Notes: a model not told the origin generated them from the sequence alone. 64,000 bases of DNA from Xiphydria camelus (GCA_963678675.1 OY783199.1:8254355-8318354), one strand, 5' to 3'. Shown: positions 31,182 to 41,929, counted from the stretch's first letter. Program-made: numbers and translations.

Positions 31182-31443
31182 ATATCGATACCCTCATGAG
31201 AAAACCTCGTAAATTCAATTCACACAATCTTGAAATAAGGACGAATACTTCGTATATTCACATTAAACTGGAAAAAAGTCATAAACCAGTAAATTATCTT
31301 AACCCATTAATGCCCTATGTTGCGTTTTCGCAACAGTAGTGAGTGAAGAACGCAACATCAGGCATTAATTGGCTTTTTTGTTGGCTCTCCTGAAAACTTT
31401 CTTATTTTGAAGTTACGAGGTTTTCTCATGAGGGTATCGATAT
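31182..31443. mobile_element. MITE with ATATCGATACCCTCATGAGA ends
   Basis: The left end ATATCGATACCCTCATGAGA with AAACCTCGTAA is mirrored exactly at the right (TTACGAGGTTTTCTCATGAG, then GGTATCGATAT). A smaller hairpin is nested in the centre. About 262 bp. Confidence 0.8.
31303..31372. mobile_element. Nested hairpin beside TTAA
   Basis: CCCATTAATGCC, ATGTTGCG and their complements frame a short loop; TTAA precedes the left end (31299-31302), as in the piggyBac-like MITEs of this window, but the right border is not an exact TTAA. Confidence 0.5.
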
Positions 31444-31848
31444 GTTCAAAAGGTGACTTCTTCAAGATCTGTAGGATCACAATAGATTCCGATTTTCTAG
31501 AGGTTTTCCTCCATACTGTACGAGATTGATTACACCCACAGGGGTTGGGGTGTGGGATCAATCTTGGTGTCATTTGATAGTTTTTTTAAATATATCAGAT
31601 ACGTATTTTTTCGTTTCCCGATCTGAAGCATATTTTTCGAGATATTCAACCGTTTCCATACTTTACGAACACCCTGTATGTATAAGGAGATACATGTTTC
31701 GGGAAGTAAGAGTGGGGATGAGCGAAAAGAAAGCAAGTGTCATTTCAGTTATGTGGTCGGTGTGCATGTCAGGGCATGAATACTTGTAGCGATACAACGT
31801 ATTTTATAATACGTTATTAGGTTTACAAGGTCCTGTAGAAGAGCGTAA
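31444..31848. other. Unique stretch
   Basis: Open frames at 31526-31789 and 31530-31736 overlap on opposite strands and match nothing recognisable. TACTTTACGAACACCCTGTA near 31659 contains the GAACACCCTGTA word also seen in the 58.5-kb repeats. Confidence 0.35.
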
Positions 31849-32021
31849 GGGGCCATCCATATATTACGTAAGACGTTTGAGGGGAAGGGGGGGGGGGTGT
31901 GAATATTTCTTACACTGCATGTAAATACAGTGTAAACTGTATGTGTACAAGTATCTTACACTGGGGGGAGGGGAGGTCAAAAAGAGGTCAAAAACGTCTT
32001 ACGTAATATATGGATGGCCCC
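31849..32021. mobile_element. MITE with TAA duplication and G-rich core
   Basis: GGGGCCATCCATATATTACG at the left is mirrored at the right by CGTAATATATGGATGGCCCC; TAA flanks both ends (31846-31848, 32022-32024). Inside are a G10 run and GGGGGGAGGGGAGG. The almost perfect arms suggest a young copy. Related to 13408-13572. Confidence 0.88.
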
Positions 32022-32029
32022 TAATATCA

Positions 32030-32581
32030 AGTGGGAACCAATTGTGGAGCCTAAACATATATTAATGCCTTCATTGCATATAAAATTGGGTCTTATGAAA
32101 CAATTCTTCGTAAAGATTCTGAAACCTTTAAATATATAGGTACCTATTTAATACATTATTTTCCTAAGTTATCCGAAGCACAAATAAAGAAAATAATGGT
32201 CAGTGACGAATGTCCACGGCTACTCAATACCTGTGAAAGAAATTCCTGGAACAGCTTTAAAGCTGTGGTCCATGGTTTTCTCGGAAACAACAGAGCAGAT
32301 AATTACAAAAGAATCATCTTAAATATGCTTCGTAACATTCAACGCATGGGTTGCAGAATGTCCCTTAAAGTTCATATGCTGCATGCTCACTTGAATTAAT
32401 TTAAAAATAGCATTGGTGCCTATTCGGAAGAACAAGGTGAACGTTTTCATCAGGATGTGATAAACTTTGAACGCCGTTATCAGGGGCAAAATAATGAGAG
32501 TATGATGGGAGGTTATATTTGGGGTCTAATACGAGAAAGTTTATTCAATCACAGAAGAAGTACGAGAAATATTTATTTCTA
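32030..32581 (+). pseudogene. Decayed copy of a widespread arthropod repeat protein
   Basis: Pieces read in order: LMPSLHIKLGLMKQFF, FPKLSEAQIKKI, SWNSFKAVVHGFLGNNRADN, MGCRMSLKVHMLHAHL, then in another frame YSEEQGERFHQDVINFERRY and GYIWGLIRE. I recognise the order LPPLHIKLGL, W..FK.V...FLGN, GC.MSLK.HFLH.HL, GERFHQD...RYQG as an uncharacterised protein family present in many arthropod genomes and evidently mobile. Stops near 32140 and 32398 and a frameshift near 32400 inactivate it. No function is established that I know of. Confidence 0.65.
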
Positions 32582-34754
32582 AACTTTCCTATGTATTCTA
32601 TTGCACTACTAGTTTGCACTACTAGCTTTTATATCTTTTCTTTTTTGTAAATACACGTGATTTCAATCCATAACAAAAGTTTGTTTTATTTTTACATGCA
32701 ATGAACATGTGAAAATAGGATCATTTTTTTTAAATTCGTATAATTTCATTCTGATTGCTACAAAAGCAAACTTTTTCGGATAAAACTATTTTTTCTGTAT
32801 TTACTTAAGTGCAAGAAACAAGAATCAGCTATGCAGAACCCAGACTCAAAATTGCTGTTGACCGGTGTTATTACATTTTGAGACATCCTTTTCCTCAGTG
32901 CACATAAGCTAAAATAGTGTCCTATACGCGTATGTTTTATTACACCCACGCGGAAGGCTGTTCAGCGTCCGTTTTTTATACTCACATCTCTACGAATAAA
33001 ACGATTAGGAAGTCAATCATTGACCATCCACCGTCCCGAACCCATTTTACATCAGAGCCTCGAAAAGTGCGCTAAAAATATCTATGTATGCCTATCCCAC
33101 TCAACGAGCTCCAGCCTTTCGAGCCGCGCGTTACGCAAGGGCTCAAGGGGAGTGTATACACGCTAGCCCGTTTACCTCTTAGCTTCGCGCGCACGTCACC
33201 CCTGCGCGCTCCTTTCGCGCACTTTTTGCCGAGTTCGAGAGGATAGAGAGAGAGAGCAAGAGTTCCCTGGAAAATCTCATTTAACGAGATTGATAATTAC
33301 TTCCAGTGTATTGAAACGTAGTAAACAAGAGACCCCTGTGTATAGCCGATGCGCGAGGTAAGGGCCGACGGCCAATTCTAAAGGAGCAGGGGTCGCAGTG
33401 TAAGAGGTAGGAGGTGGGGGTGGAGAGAGCGAGCAAGCCAGCCAAGCTAGGCCAGTATATCCACGGGACTAATTAATCAAACTCACCGAAAACAGCGTGA
33501 CAGCAGCTACCCCACTTAAAGCTGCCCCGAAACTGCGATAAATGCCCTATAATCATAAATATAACCTTGTTGTCTGCTCTGTCACGCAGAAAGAGCGTCC
33601 CCTCTTCTCTATGGACAATTCATTATCTCGATACGCATCTTCCGTCGCCGAGAACTATACGGGGAAACGTATATCGATGCGAGCGTCGATCCCTTACCAT
33701 CCAACGAAACAAAGTAGGGGATATCGACCGGTGCGGCGAGAGCGCGTGGAACCGCAGCGTCACGTTTCCGCGAGAAACGTGGATGGCTAACGTCCTAGGC
33801 GCTTAGATTCGCTCCGCCGCGAGTACACCCTGCACGCGCGCTACACTTCTCGCCTGGTTTGTTGTACGGCGGAGGGAAGAAGGGTTGTGCAGAGGCTCGC
33901 GCGTGCTGGAATTTATATTGGGTCTCACTTACCTATGTATACATGTAACGGGGTGTTTCTTGCCACGACGGAGATTTCTGCAATATTGCACCAACGCCTA
34001 CATAATGTTGGGGGGGGGGGGGGGGGGGTCCGTGTTCGATGAACCGGAATTTCTCGCGAAAATCCAGCCTCTGAATATGCAGTGCAAGCTTGCCCGCGCG
34101 TCCGACGCGCGAATTTACCGCGGAAACGAGAAATATTCGCGGGGCGAAGCTTTTCTGATGATATGATCGATCTCGATCGGGCTGCGGGATGTGTGCTCGA
34201 AAGACAAGTTAATCCTTGATTGTTCGAGCGAATTAAAATGGAAAGCCCGTTTGGGTCATAGGTTCGTTGAATTTTGCTTACTTAGGTATGAACTGTTTGT
34301 TTACGCATCACGATTTTTCGAATATCCAGGACAACCCGTACTGCGGAGAATTCCTAGCTTGTTTTCCACTGGAGGAATTCCAGCCAACGCATTTCAATGG
34401 TTCCCTCTCCTCTCCCCCCTCCTCCCTCCACGGCCCATTTATAAGTATTCGAATAAACGCGCAAACGCGTCCTTTAACCATTATTATTTCCGCGACAGAA
34501 TAGCAGCCCCGTTGCAGAGGGAGCGAAAGAGAGGAAGCGAGGTTGGTGGGAGGGAAAGAGAGGAGGGCCACTTACGACGAGGAATGCTGCCAGAGGTACA
34601 CTTCGCAACACCCTCGACAAGCTTGCTTTCTATTTCCATATTTATAAGTACAGTCAACTCTCGTTGTTAGGCCGCCCTAGTCCGTGCTATCGTAACTGCG
34701 CTCAAGCGTCACAAGCGCCAAAAGCAGCGGGAAGAAAACCGCTTTTCTGTCTGA
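32582..34754. other. Unique, partly GC-rich stretch; poly-G at 34003-34028
   Basis: AT-rich to 32.9 kb, then CG-rich from 33.1 to 34.2 kb. An uninterrupted G run of more than 20 bases near 34003-34028 could form a quadruplex. Open frames at 33542-33806, 33885-34166 and 34191-34670 overlap across frames and strands and match no known protein. Confidence 0.4.
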
Positions 34755-34911
34755 TGACATACTAGGCGGGAAACCGCAAAACGCCAAAAACAGCGGGAAA
34801 CATACTGCACAATCGCTCGGCGGCGCCGTAGCGGGATGGGACCTGGAGGGGGGATGGGTCCTGCAGGGTCACATTCTGCTTATGTCATCACTTGTGGTTT
34901 AGCTTTGTAGC

Positions 34912-35079
34912 ATGGAGGTCGCACATTTCGTTAATATAGTTACTGCTTGTGCTGCTGAAGCTGAAGGCCTATTGAAAGAACCACGAATTCGGAGATATGC
35001 AGTGCACCCGTATAACAATGTACGTTCGAGGAAGTGCCCCAAATTTCGAACAAGTTGGCAGAAAATTTCGACAAAGTAG
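34912..35079 (+). pseudogene. Harbinger-like transposase N-terminal fragment
   Basis: A 55-codon frame from ATG 34912 to TAG 35077-35079. EPRIRRYAVHPYNNVRS is the only recognisable part and fits the conserved early motif of PIF/Harbinger transposases; the rest drifts out of similarity, probably through a frameshift after VRS. Confidence 0.35.
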
Positions 35080-35374
35080 AAGAGAAAAACCGTGAGAAAG
35101 ACTCCGGGGAGATGCGCAGATACGTTGACGTCCCGTGATGCAGTCCAGGGACAGGCGTATGCCCGTCTGGCCGATAGCGGAGGGCAACGAGTGTCTGAGT
35201 CCTCTCGCGAGTCTGGTGAAAATTGAGAGAGGTTCGCGGAGCCCTGCGCGTGCCGAAACACTTGTCACAATCACGAACAACAGCCCCGTTAGTTTGTATA
35301 TGTTTCCCCCGCCGAAACCGAAAGACGCAAATCGCTTTCCCGCCGACAAGTCGCGGGCTACATTTTGCCGCCGA

Positions 35375-35517
35375 TCGCAGCGGCAGGCGGGAACGTAATA
35401 TGTCTTTGGGCATTGAAATTACACTGCTGGCGGTTTCCCACCTAATCGCAGCGGCAGGCGCGGGAACGTAGTATGTCTTTGGGCATTGAGATTACACTGC
35501 TGGCGGTTTCCCGCCTA
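35375..35517. repeat. Two 71-bp direct repeats
   Basis: TCGCAGCGGCAGGCG begins at 35375 and 35446. Each unit holds ATGTCTTTGGGCATTGA and ACTGCTGGCGGTTTCCC. They form part of the right subterminal region of the Harbinger-like relic. Confidence 0.85.
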
Positions 35518-35634
35518 ACCGCTAGTTTTAGCGTTTTTGCGGTTTCCCGCCTAATATGTCACTACACTAAACGTTTAGAATTAAATGCTCGCTAATAGAG
35601 ATCGGACGATATTTACGCTTTTCCGATGGATTAT

Positions 35635-35714
35635 ATGGACGCTGTTGGGCGGAACAGTGTCAACTCAAAGGGAAACCCGTGTGGGTTGACATTGTATTGA
35701 TTATCAGTGTCCAT
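35635..35714. mobile_element. 80-bp hairpin related to the 45971 MITE
   Basis: ATGGACGCTGTTGGGCGG with CAGTGTCAAC at the left pairs with GTTGACATTGT and CAGTGTCCAT at the right. The end type (TGGACGCTG) and CAGTGTCAACCCAC core are shared with 45971-46130. Confidence 0.6.
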
Positions 35715-36744
35715 TATTATGTGTTATTCATCTAATAAAATCAAATCAATTTTAAAAATTAAGTTAGCAGGTGAATGAAAAACAAATATCTCGCAATAAA
35801 ATATTCCGAACTAAGATACAAAGATAATTTTATCGAGAATATTACTTACCTACTGTGGTAATATTTTTGTATTAGAACTTTTTTTTTTCACAGGAATCTC
35901 AAAAATGACATAAATGATGCAATAACGTTGACCGGTACATTATCTAACCTCTAATTTGTCACCTGGTGCGTGAACATGGAATTTGATTCACATTTGGTGG
36001 CACCTCTGCGATTCCAGGCTTGCCGCGAACGCCAAATACGAAAATTCGTAGCGGACTATTTTACCGAAACAGGAAAGTAAGAAACCGTTTGAGGGGAGTG
36101 ACACAAGTAGTGGGGGAAGGCCATTTCTCAGAATGCGCCTCTCCTACAGCCCCTGCGCCGGCCTGACCACGAGAGTTGAGACTGTACTGCGTAAATGGGC
36201 ACTTTTCAATGCAATTACGGAGGCACTCGCCATTCCCCCCCCCCCTTCCCCAGCCAGAATAGCGAACTACGATACCGCACACCGACGACGCGACTACCCC
36301 GCATGTACGTCTGCACCTACATGTGTAAATAACGCGACACCTAGGGGATCGAGAGGCTCGATGCTCTTCCAACTTGTAGCGGGAGAGGAGGGATCACCGG
36401 GCCTCCTCCGCGAATCCGAGGCCGGAGGGGATCAAACATCGACCGTCGCGTCATCCCCCCGAGCATTCCAACGCACATTGAAACTTGTCGGCTGAGCTTC
36501 ACTCGCGCTACTATCCAGTATAATTAGCCAGACGAGACAAATGGCTCGGATTTCGCGCGGAAATCGGGTATCCTCGTCGTCGATATGAACCGTTGTGCAT
36601 CGCGCTGACGGGCGTGCGAATATCCTTCGAGACGAGGGATAGGATCATAAAGTCGGTTAAAAAAGTAATAGAAATTGATTGGCGAGTGACATATGCAATT
36701 CGGTTCTTAAATATAAACATATAGATATTTTTTAATTTAACTTG
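35715..36744. other. Unique stretch with C-run
   Basis: AT-rich to about 36000, CG-rich to 36650, with a C run at about 36235-36245. No recognisable gene. Confidence 0.4.
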
Positions 36745-37045
36745 TAATGTGCATACATATTCAATATCACGCGAAAAAGAAAATATCCGAAAAAATCATT
36801 ATTCGCTGGTTTATACATGCGTTTCTCTCTGCAATATCGTGACGTCATCGAGACACCAGAGAGAGGCACTTATGCCAAGTAACGAGTGCAAGAAAGATAG
36901 ACTCACAGCACGATGACGTACTGCATTTCAAAAAATGTCGTTTTCCACCTTCAATAAGGCTGAAAATAAAAAATGAAGAAATACGGGGTAAATAATTTTT
37001 TACCGATTTTTCAAATCTTCTTTAAATAAAAAACATTATGGAAAA
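36745..37045. repeat. Dispersed repeat with TGACGTCA motif, copy 3
   Basis: Contains TTCTCTCTGCAATATCG, TGACGTCA (36840-36847), GGCACTTATGCCAAGTAACG and CGATGACGTACTGC in the same order as copies at 19.8 and 24.0 kb, and a shared upstream ACATATTCARTAT segment with copy 1. Confidence 0.55.
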
Positions 37046-37446
37046 ATCCAATTTCGGCAGGCATAGCTATAAAGATTACTGTGAATTAAATTCCCTTCTG
37101 ACAAGTACGAAAGCGATTTGACTAATTAAATATTTCAGTGGCAGCCTGCGACACACATCCTACTTACAATTAGTCTACATGATCAATTATTTGTTAACAT
37201 ATCGCTATAAATATCGCAAAATTTGAGATAGGACGTTGTTACTTAACGTTAATAATTAGCAAGACGGGGAATTATTTATACAGAATAATATTAACTCAAT
37301 GAGTAAGGATTTAGTTATCGTCAACTTCATAATTGAAGCATCTATTTATGTATTTGCAAAGGGTTATAAATGCCAACATTATGATAACCCAAAGGAAAGA
37401 AAAAACGTCCTTACAAAATTTAATTCTTTCTCTCAACAAATCTTAA
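37046..37446. other. AT-rich unique stretch
   Basis: No feature recognised. Confidence 0.4.
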
Positions 37447-38319
37447 GTGGATGAAGAAAAGGGTTTAGTAAAAAATCATGGGAAAATGCCTGCATTTTTA
37501 AAGTTATCCCAGTAACAGGGCTCTTCGAGGTGAAACACACACATTGAAGTTTAAAATAGACCACAGCGTACGCTGTGTGTATGCAGTACATACTTTTCAC
37601 AGTTTGTAATAGTATAAAGATCAGTTTGTACGTTAAAATTTACCAACTTTTCGTTAATCTCTATCGGGTGTTTACGGATTTATACTATTGGGTTGGAAAA
37701 TAAGTCCGTATAGTGTTTTGAGTTTTCTTTTAGTTTACGATTTGTTTGCTGTTTCGCAAAGTGTTTATATTCATTCGAAAGAGCTCTTTCTGCTCTACAA
37801 AGCTGTTATAATTGTTTCTTCGAATAACTTAATTTTTAATTATTTTTCAGGCTTAAAAATGGAATATCCAGGAGGCAAAAATCAGCAGTTTCGACATCTG
37901 CTTTTCTTCGCTTTTCATCGAGGTCAAAAAGCTGCCGCAGCCGCTCAGGACATTTGCGACATGTACGGAGAAGGTGTTATAGGCGAGACTTTGATAAAAA
38001 AGATGTCGCAAATGCTGATTTTTGCCTCCTGGATATTCCATTTCTAAGCCTGAAAAATAATAACAAAATTTTTATTCGAAGAAACAATTATAACAGTTTT
38101 GTAGAGCAGAAAAAGCTCTTTAGAATGAATATAAATACTTTGCGAAACAGCAAACAAATCGTTGTAAAATAAAAGAAAATAAAAGAAAACGCTATACGAA
38201 CTTATTTTCCAACCCAATATTACGAACTGTAAAAAGTACGCTATGTCTATTAAAAAAATTAATGTTTCACCTCGAGAAGCCCTGTTACCGTAAAAATTAC
38301 TAATCCTTTTTCTCCGTGT
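37447..38319. mobile_element. CACGGAGAAAAA-type MITE carrying a nested mariner derivative
   Basis: Both halves align with the uninterrupted copy at 62671-62995: TAGTAAAAAATCATGGGAAA and CTTCGAGGTGAAACA at the left, TGTTTCACCTCGA-type sequence and TTTTTCTCCGTG at the right. The left terminus is degraded (GGATGAAGAAAAG). A 530-bp mariner derivative splits it at 37688-38217. Confidence 0.8.
37688..38217. mobile_element. Palindromic mariner derivative
   Basis: TA (37686-37687 and 38218-38219) flanks TTGGGTTGGAAAATAAGT at both ends. Each 170-210-bp arm is a copy of the 5' end of one mariner: untranslated leader, a TTTTTCAG acceptor-like site, then an ATG opening MEYPGGKNQ, followed on the left by a few dozen residues of transposase helix-turn-helix (AAAAAQDICDMYGEGV, with LLFFAFHRG before it). 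The right arm carries the same start on the minus strand. The rest of the transposase and the true 3' end are absent. Confidence 0.88.
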
Positions 38320-38695
38320 GCATACAGTAATTAGAAAATACACGCAGGAACGATTACCCTCTGAATCTGGATCAGTGAAAATTAGTGCAAATCCATATAA
38401 GGAAGACTTAGAGCAAAACTAAATAAATTGAAAGCCTTCGGTAGCCATACTGCTTGGCAATTCGGCATCCCCTTTTACTCTACTTTCCCCTATTTTCGCC
38501 AATCTGAATTTACAAAGCCATGAAAGTACAGGAAGATAACTGTTATTATGCCATCTCTTGCTTTCTTGCTATCATCCGATTCCTTGCAGAGTAAGGGGAA
38601 CCACAGTTGATTACGGCTCACTGCAGACGATCGCTTCCATGCAGTCTCGTCTTGTGCGCCAACGCATCGAGCACGAATTGTACGTAGGTGATTCC
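38320..38695. other. Unique stretch
   Basis: No recognisable gene or repeat; the minus-strand frame at 38490-38723 matches nothing known. Confidence 0.4.
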
Positions 38696-39237
38696 ATGTC
38701 AACTGAGCCGCTTTTTTTCCCAAAGTTTATCGATTAAAGTAGACTTATTAGTGGAATTGTAGTATCCAGTGAGGACTATAACTCGAGATACTTAAATGCA
38801 TTTATATGGGCGATACACGGTTGATAACTTAGAGAAACTTAAACAACTTGGAAATGCATTGGCTTCAGAATGCATCGTTTCTTTATAACTGCTGCAAATC
38901 AATTATTTTTATAATTGACTATACTTTACAGCATAGACTTTTTATTGTATTTTTCTACTTTTTCAAACGCTCTTTAATAATATTTGATCTAAACCTCGAA
39001 AATAATAAATTAATCATAAAAATGCTTTTTTGGCCAATTTCGACCAAATTATTTTTATACTCGTTTCCTTCAAATTGACTTGCAATATTTATAATCTCCC
39101 CTAAGCTTCTCTAAGTTATCAACCATGCATCGTTGATATAAATGCATTTACCTAGAGTTACAGTCCACTGGATACTATAATTTCACCAAAGCCTACTTCA
39201 ATCAGTCGGTTAAAAAAAAAGGTGGCTCAGTTGACAT
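38696..39237. mobile_element. MITE with about 140-bp arms, ATGTCAACTGAGCC ends
   Basis: ATGTCAACTGAGCC and its complement GGCTCAGTTGACAT close the element. The arms also share TAGTATCCAGTGGACT, AAATGCATTTATAT and GGTTGATAACTTAGAGAA. The AT-rich centre is unpaired. 542 bp, no coding capacity. Confidence 0.82.
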
Positions 39238-39256
39238 TAAATTACCCACGTGTATC

Positions 39257-39508
39257 CACAGAGAAAAAGAATTAATTAGATCTACCGATGACTACTTGCG
39301 GCGTCGCAAGTTATTGTTTATTTATGTCAATAAAATCTTTTAATACATCAATTTTGATATCTTTTCCTTACAATCATTAGAACAGTATGTGATCGTAAGG
39401 AAGAAATATCAAATTAATATGAAAAAAGATTTAACTGGTGTAAATAAATAATTACTTGCGACCCCACAAGTGATTATTCGTACATCCAACTAATTCTCTT
39501 TCTCTGTG
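39257..39508. mobile_element. CACAGAGAAAAA-type MITE, subfamily 1
   Basis: CACAGAGAAAAAGAATTA and its complement at the right, with arms including TTGCRRCGYCGCAAGT and the mirrored GATATTTCTTCCTTACAATC pair. Closely related to 53349-53581 along its whole length. Confidence 0.8.
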
Positions 39509-40411
39509 TCCCTAACATTTACCCACCACGCCTCTGGACGCATGTCTTACTATTTCCCTAATCCTCCCATCGGTGGAGAAATAATAGGAATTCTACTATA
39601 TTACCGATTAGCCGAGAAAAAAGTCAGATCAGCTCAGACGTCGAGCAGCGACTTCGGCATCTTCGTGTTCGATGTCGCGTCTCCAGTCTACAGCATCCCA
39701 ATCGTCTCTAGGCACGTATCGCACGGACACTGCGCGAGTCCTGTAACTTTCATTACAGTGGATGAGTAGATCCAAGGTACTGACGCATAGGTGTATATCG
39801 TAGTAGCGTCAGAAATGGTGTTACAATTTGATAGAGAAAGGGTGCTTTCATTGAGCGCGCTGCTCTTTGCGGAAATCACCCATCCGTCCGGCCGGTCAAC
39901 AGATACCCGACCGTTTGCTCTTCGGAAAATTTAATTAAATTCGAACGCATTCAGGCTATACCGCTCCCCTATGTTAGACTATATGTGTGCCCGCAACCGC
40001 CTCTGCGCTCTTCATCCTGGGCGGATTTAGGAAGAATGCTCGCGTCACTTCGTGTATATATATATACTTTCTGAATCGATTATTTGTATTCTCGGACGAG
40101 AAATCTCTCGATATTTCCAGTCACTGTAAGTAGAGGGTCAGTCAACGGAAGAGATTATAGAAAAAACGATACATTAAAAGACACCAAATAAGAGCTATCC
40201 ATGGAAATCTACTTGAAAATGGTTGGAATTTGTGTGTGAACGATAAATAGGAAGAGAAGTTGAGTAAAACTAAATACCACCATATCAGTGCTACCACGAA
40301 ACTACTTCCACGTCAATGCCATTCGTAAGATCCTACACATCGGTACCTACTTAATTCACAATAATTCCTAATTCATTCCAAGCACTTCGAAACAAAATCT
40401 AGGTACCTATA
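39509..40411. other. Unique stretch
   Basis: No gene recognised; open frames at 39506-39769 and 39688-39879 are unrecognised. A short (TA)n lies at about 40057. Confidence 0.4.
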
Positions 40412-40669
40412 CTGAGAAAAATAACTTGGTCAATTTAATCAAAATCCTGGAAACGATGACCAAACCGTTTGGTGAAATATAAATCCTCCATCTGTGTTTA
40501 GTTAAACCGACCACTTTTTGGATATAGTAACTAACTGTTTGGTTGGAATAACGAAACGTTTGATCAGAATAACGAAATATTTCGTTCAACTGACCGATAT
40601 TTTCGTTAAAATAACCAAACGAGTTTAACTAGATGTGTTTCGTTATTTTAATCTAATTATTTTTCTCAG
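40412..40669. mobile_element. CTGAGAAAAATAA-type MITE, subfamily 2, copy 1
   Basis: TA-flanked; CTGAGAAAAATAACTTGG at the left, TTATTTTTCTCAG at the right. The interior alternates GACCAAACGTTTGGT-like and TAACTAAAC-like words. Related copies are at 41756 and 42207. Confidence 0.8.
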
Positions 40670-41299
40670 TAAACCATCCGATAGATTGAATTCCACGGAT
40701 CTTCCTCGCAAACGTCGATGGTCTCTAACAAAAGTGCGCGTGTCCAATTGCATGATAAGCGTGCAGCCCGGCTAGTATCGATATCGTTCAGCGCGGACGA
40801 AAAGAAGGAAGAATTTTCCAGCTCCGAGTACCGTAGCGACGCCGCCGTGCCGTCGGTGTATTTGCGGCGGACCGGGGGTAATAGGTCGGGGGATATAGCG
40901 GCGGACGTAACTCAGCATCAGCTAGCCGCCGGTACGGAGCAGAGCTAACCCCCGTATTTCCGTAATCCCGGGCAACACGTTCGTCGGGGACCGCCATAGA
41001 TCTAACTACGTCGCACGCGTTCCACTTGCCAGTTACTTTGAGGTCGATCCTGCTTCGGTGTCCGCCCGAATGCGATACCATCTTAATCGCGGTAATTTGC
41101 TCGCATCGCGAGATCCTCGTGGGGTGGAAGTATCTGCATGAGTCGAGGGACATCTGGATCGTGGGGATAAACGTTTAGTGTTTCCTCGACGAGCCGCGTT
41201 AATGTGGATTTGAATGTATCAATGATCAAAACAGTTTTATCGCGATCGGGTCACTCATTTTATGTCGGAGCAATATTTTGTCTCTTAGATTTGGACGTA
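40670..41299. other. GC-rich stretch with a dispersed block at 41028-41130
   Basis: GTTCCACTTGCCAGTTACTT, TCTTAATCGCGGTAATT and GCTCGCATCGCGAGATCC recur, diverged, near 43.3 kb and 44.8 kb. The frames here on both strands share a RISxxERITAIK-like peptide with those sites only because the DNA does. No gene called. Confidence 0.45.
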
Positions 41300-41526
41300 C
41301 ACCTAGCATCAATGATTTTGATCGACCCGCTTTGAGTGACGGTACTTCAATTAAGTTGACCATGGTTGAACGGTACGAACGAATCTTCTTGTTTTGCCAT
41401 GAAGCGCCAATCAAATTTAGCCTTCATGGCAAAACACGAAGCCTCACTCGAAGCTTTCAACTACGATCGATTCGGTAAAAGTTCCGTCACCCGAAGCGGG
41501 TCGATCGGAATCATTGACGCTAGGTG
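41300..41526. mobile_element. CACCTAGC-type MITE, copy 1
   Basis: CACCTAGCATCAATGATT at the left is mirrored at the right (AATCATTGACGCTAGGTG), with GATCGACCCGCTTTGAGTGA paired inside. TA precedes the left end; the right flank is TC. Open frames on both strands are arm sequence. Copies follow at 41930 and 42449. Confidence 0.85.
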
Positions 41527-41755
41527 TCACCCGGAAACGATTACTTTGGCGAAAGGTTGATCGCCATGTTATCGGCGAAGTGTTTCGTCCCGGAGTTGGC
41601 CTTTGGACTCGTCAGTAAGGCTAGACCGACTCGTGCCTTAGACGCTCTGCGTTCTCCTCTGTGAGTGTCGAACAGTTGCGGTCTTATATAGGAACCGTGT
41701 CATGTTCGACCATTTGCGAGAAATAACAGCGCCTCCTGGTGCTAGACCGCCACAT
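41527..41755. other. Unique stretch
   Basis: No feature recognised. Confidence 0.35.
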
Positions 41756-41925
41756 TACCAAACCGTTTTGTAAAATATGGATCTAACATCTGTGTTTGGT
41801 TAAACTGACCACTTTTTGGTTAGAATAACTAAATATTTGGTTCAACTGACCAGTATTTTAATTAGTATAACTAAACGTGTTTAATTAGACGCGTTTCGTC
41901 ATTTTAATATAATTATTTTTCTCAG
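41756..41925. mobile_element. CTGAGAAAAATAA-type MITE, subfamily 2, left-truncated copy
   Basis: Aligns with 40412 from ACCAAACCGTTTTGTAAAAT to the TTATTTTTCTCAG end, lacking the left terminus. It abuts the next MITE through TGTA. Confidence 0.75.
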
Positions 41926-41929
41926 TGTA

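Larger units (their letters stand above)
34755..35561. mobile_element. Scrambled PIF/Harbinger-like relic
   Basis: TGACATACTAGGCGGGAAAC at the left is mirrored at the right (GTTTCCCGCCTAATATGTCA). The interior gives a plus-strand piece with RIRRYAVHPYNN, resembling the RRYWVHPI start of Harbinger transposases, and a minus-strand piece with TLVALRYRPDG, resembling the LRYLATG segment that follows it in intact proteins. Opposite orientations imply an internal inversion, if both assignments are right. No catalytic motif is present. Confidence 0.4.

Noticed and set aside
41278..41560. Frames on both strands inside the first CACCTAGC-type MITE
   Set aside because: They are mirror products of the MITE's inverted arms.
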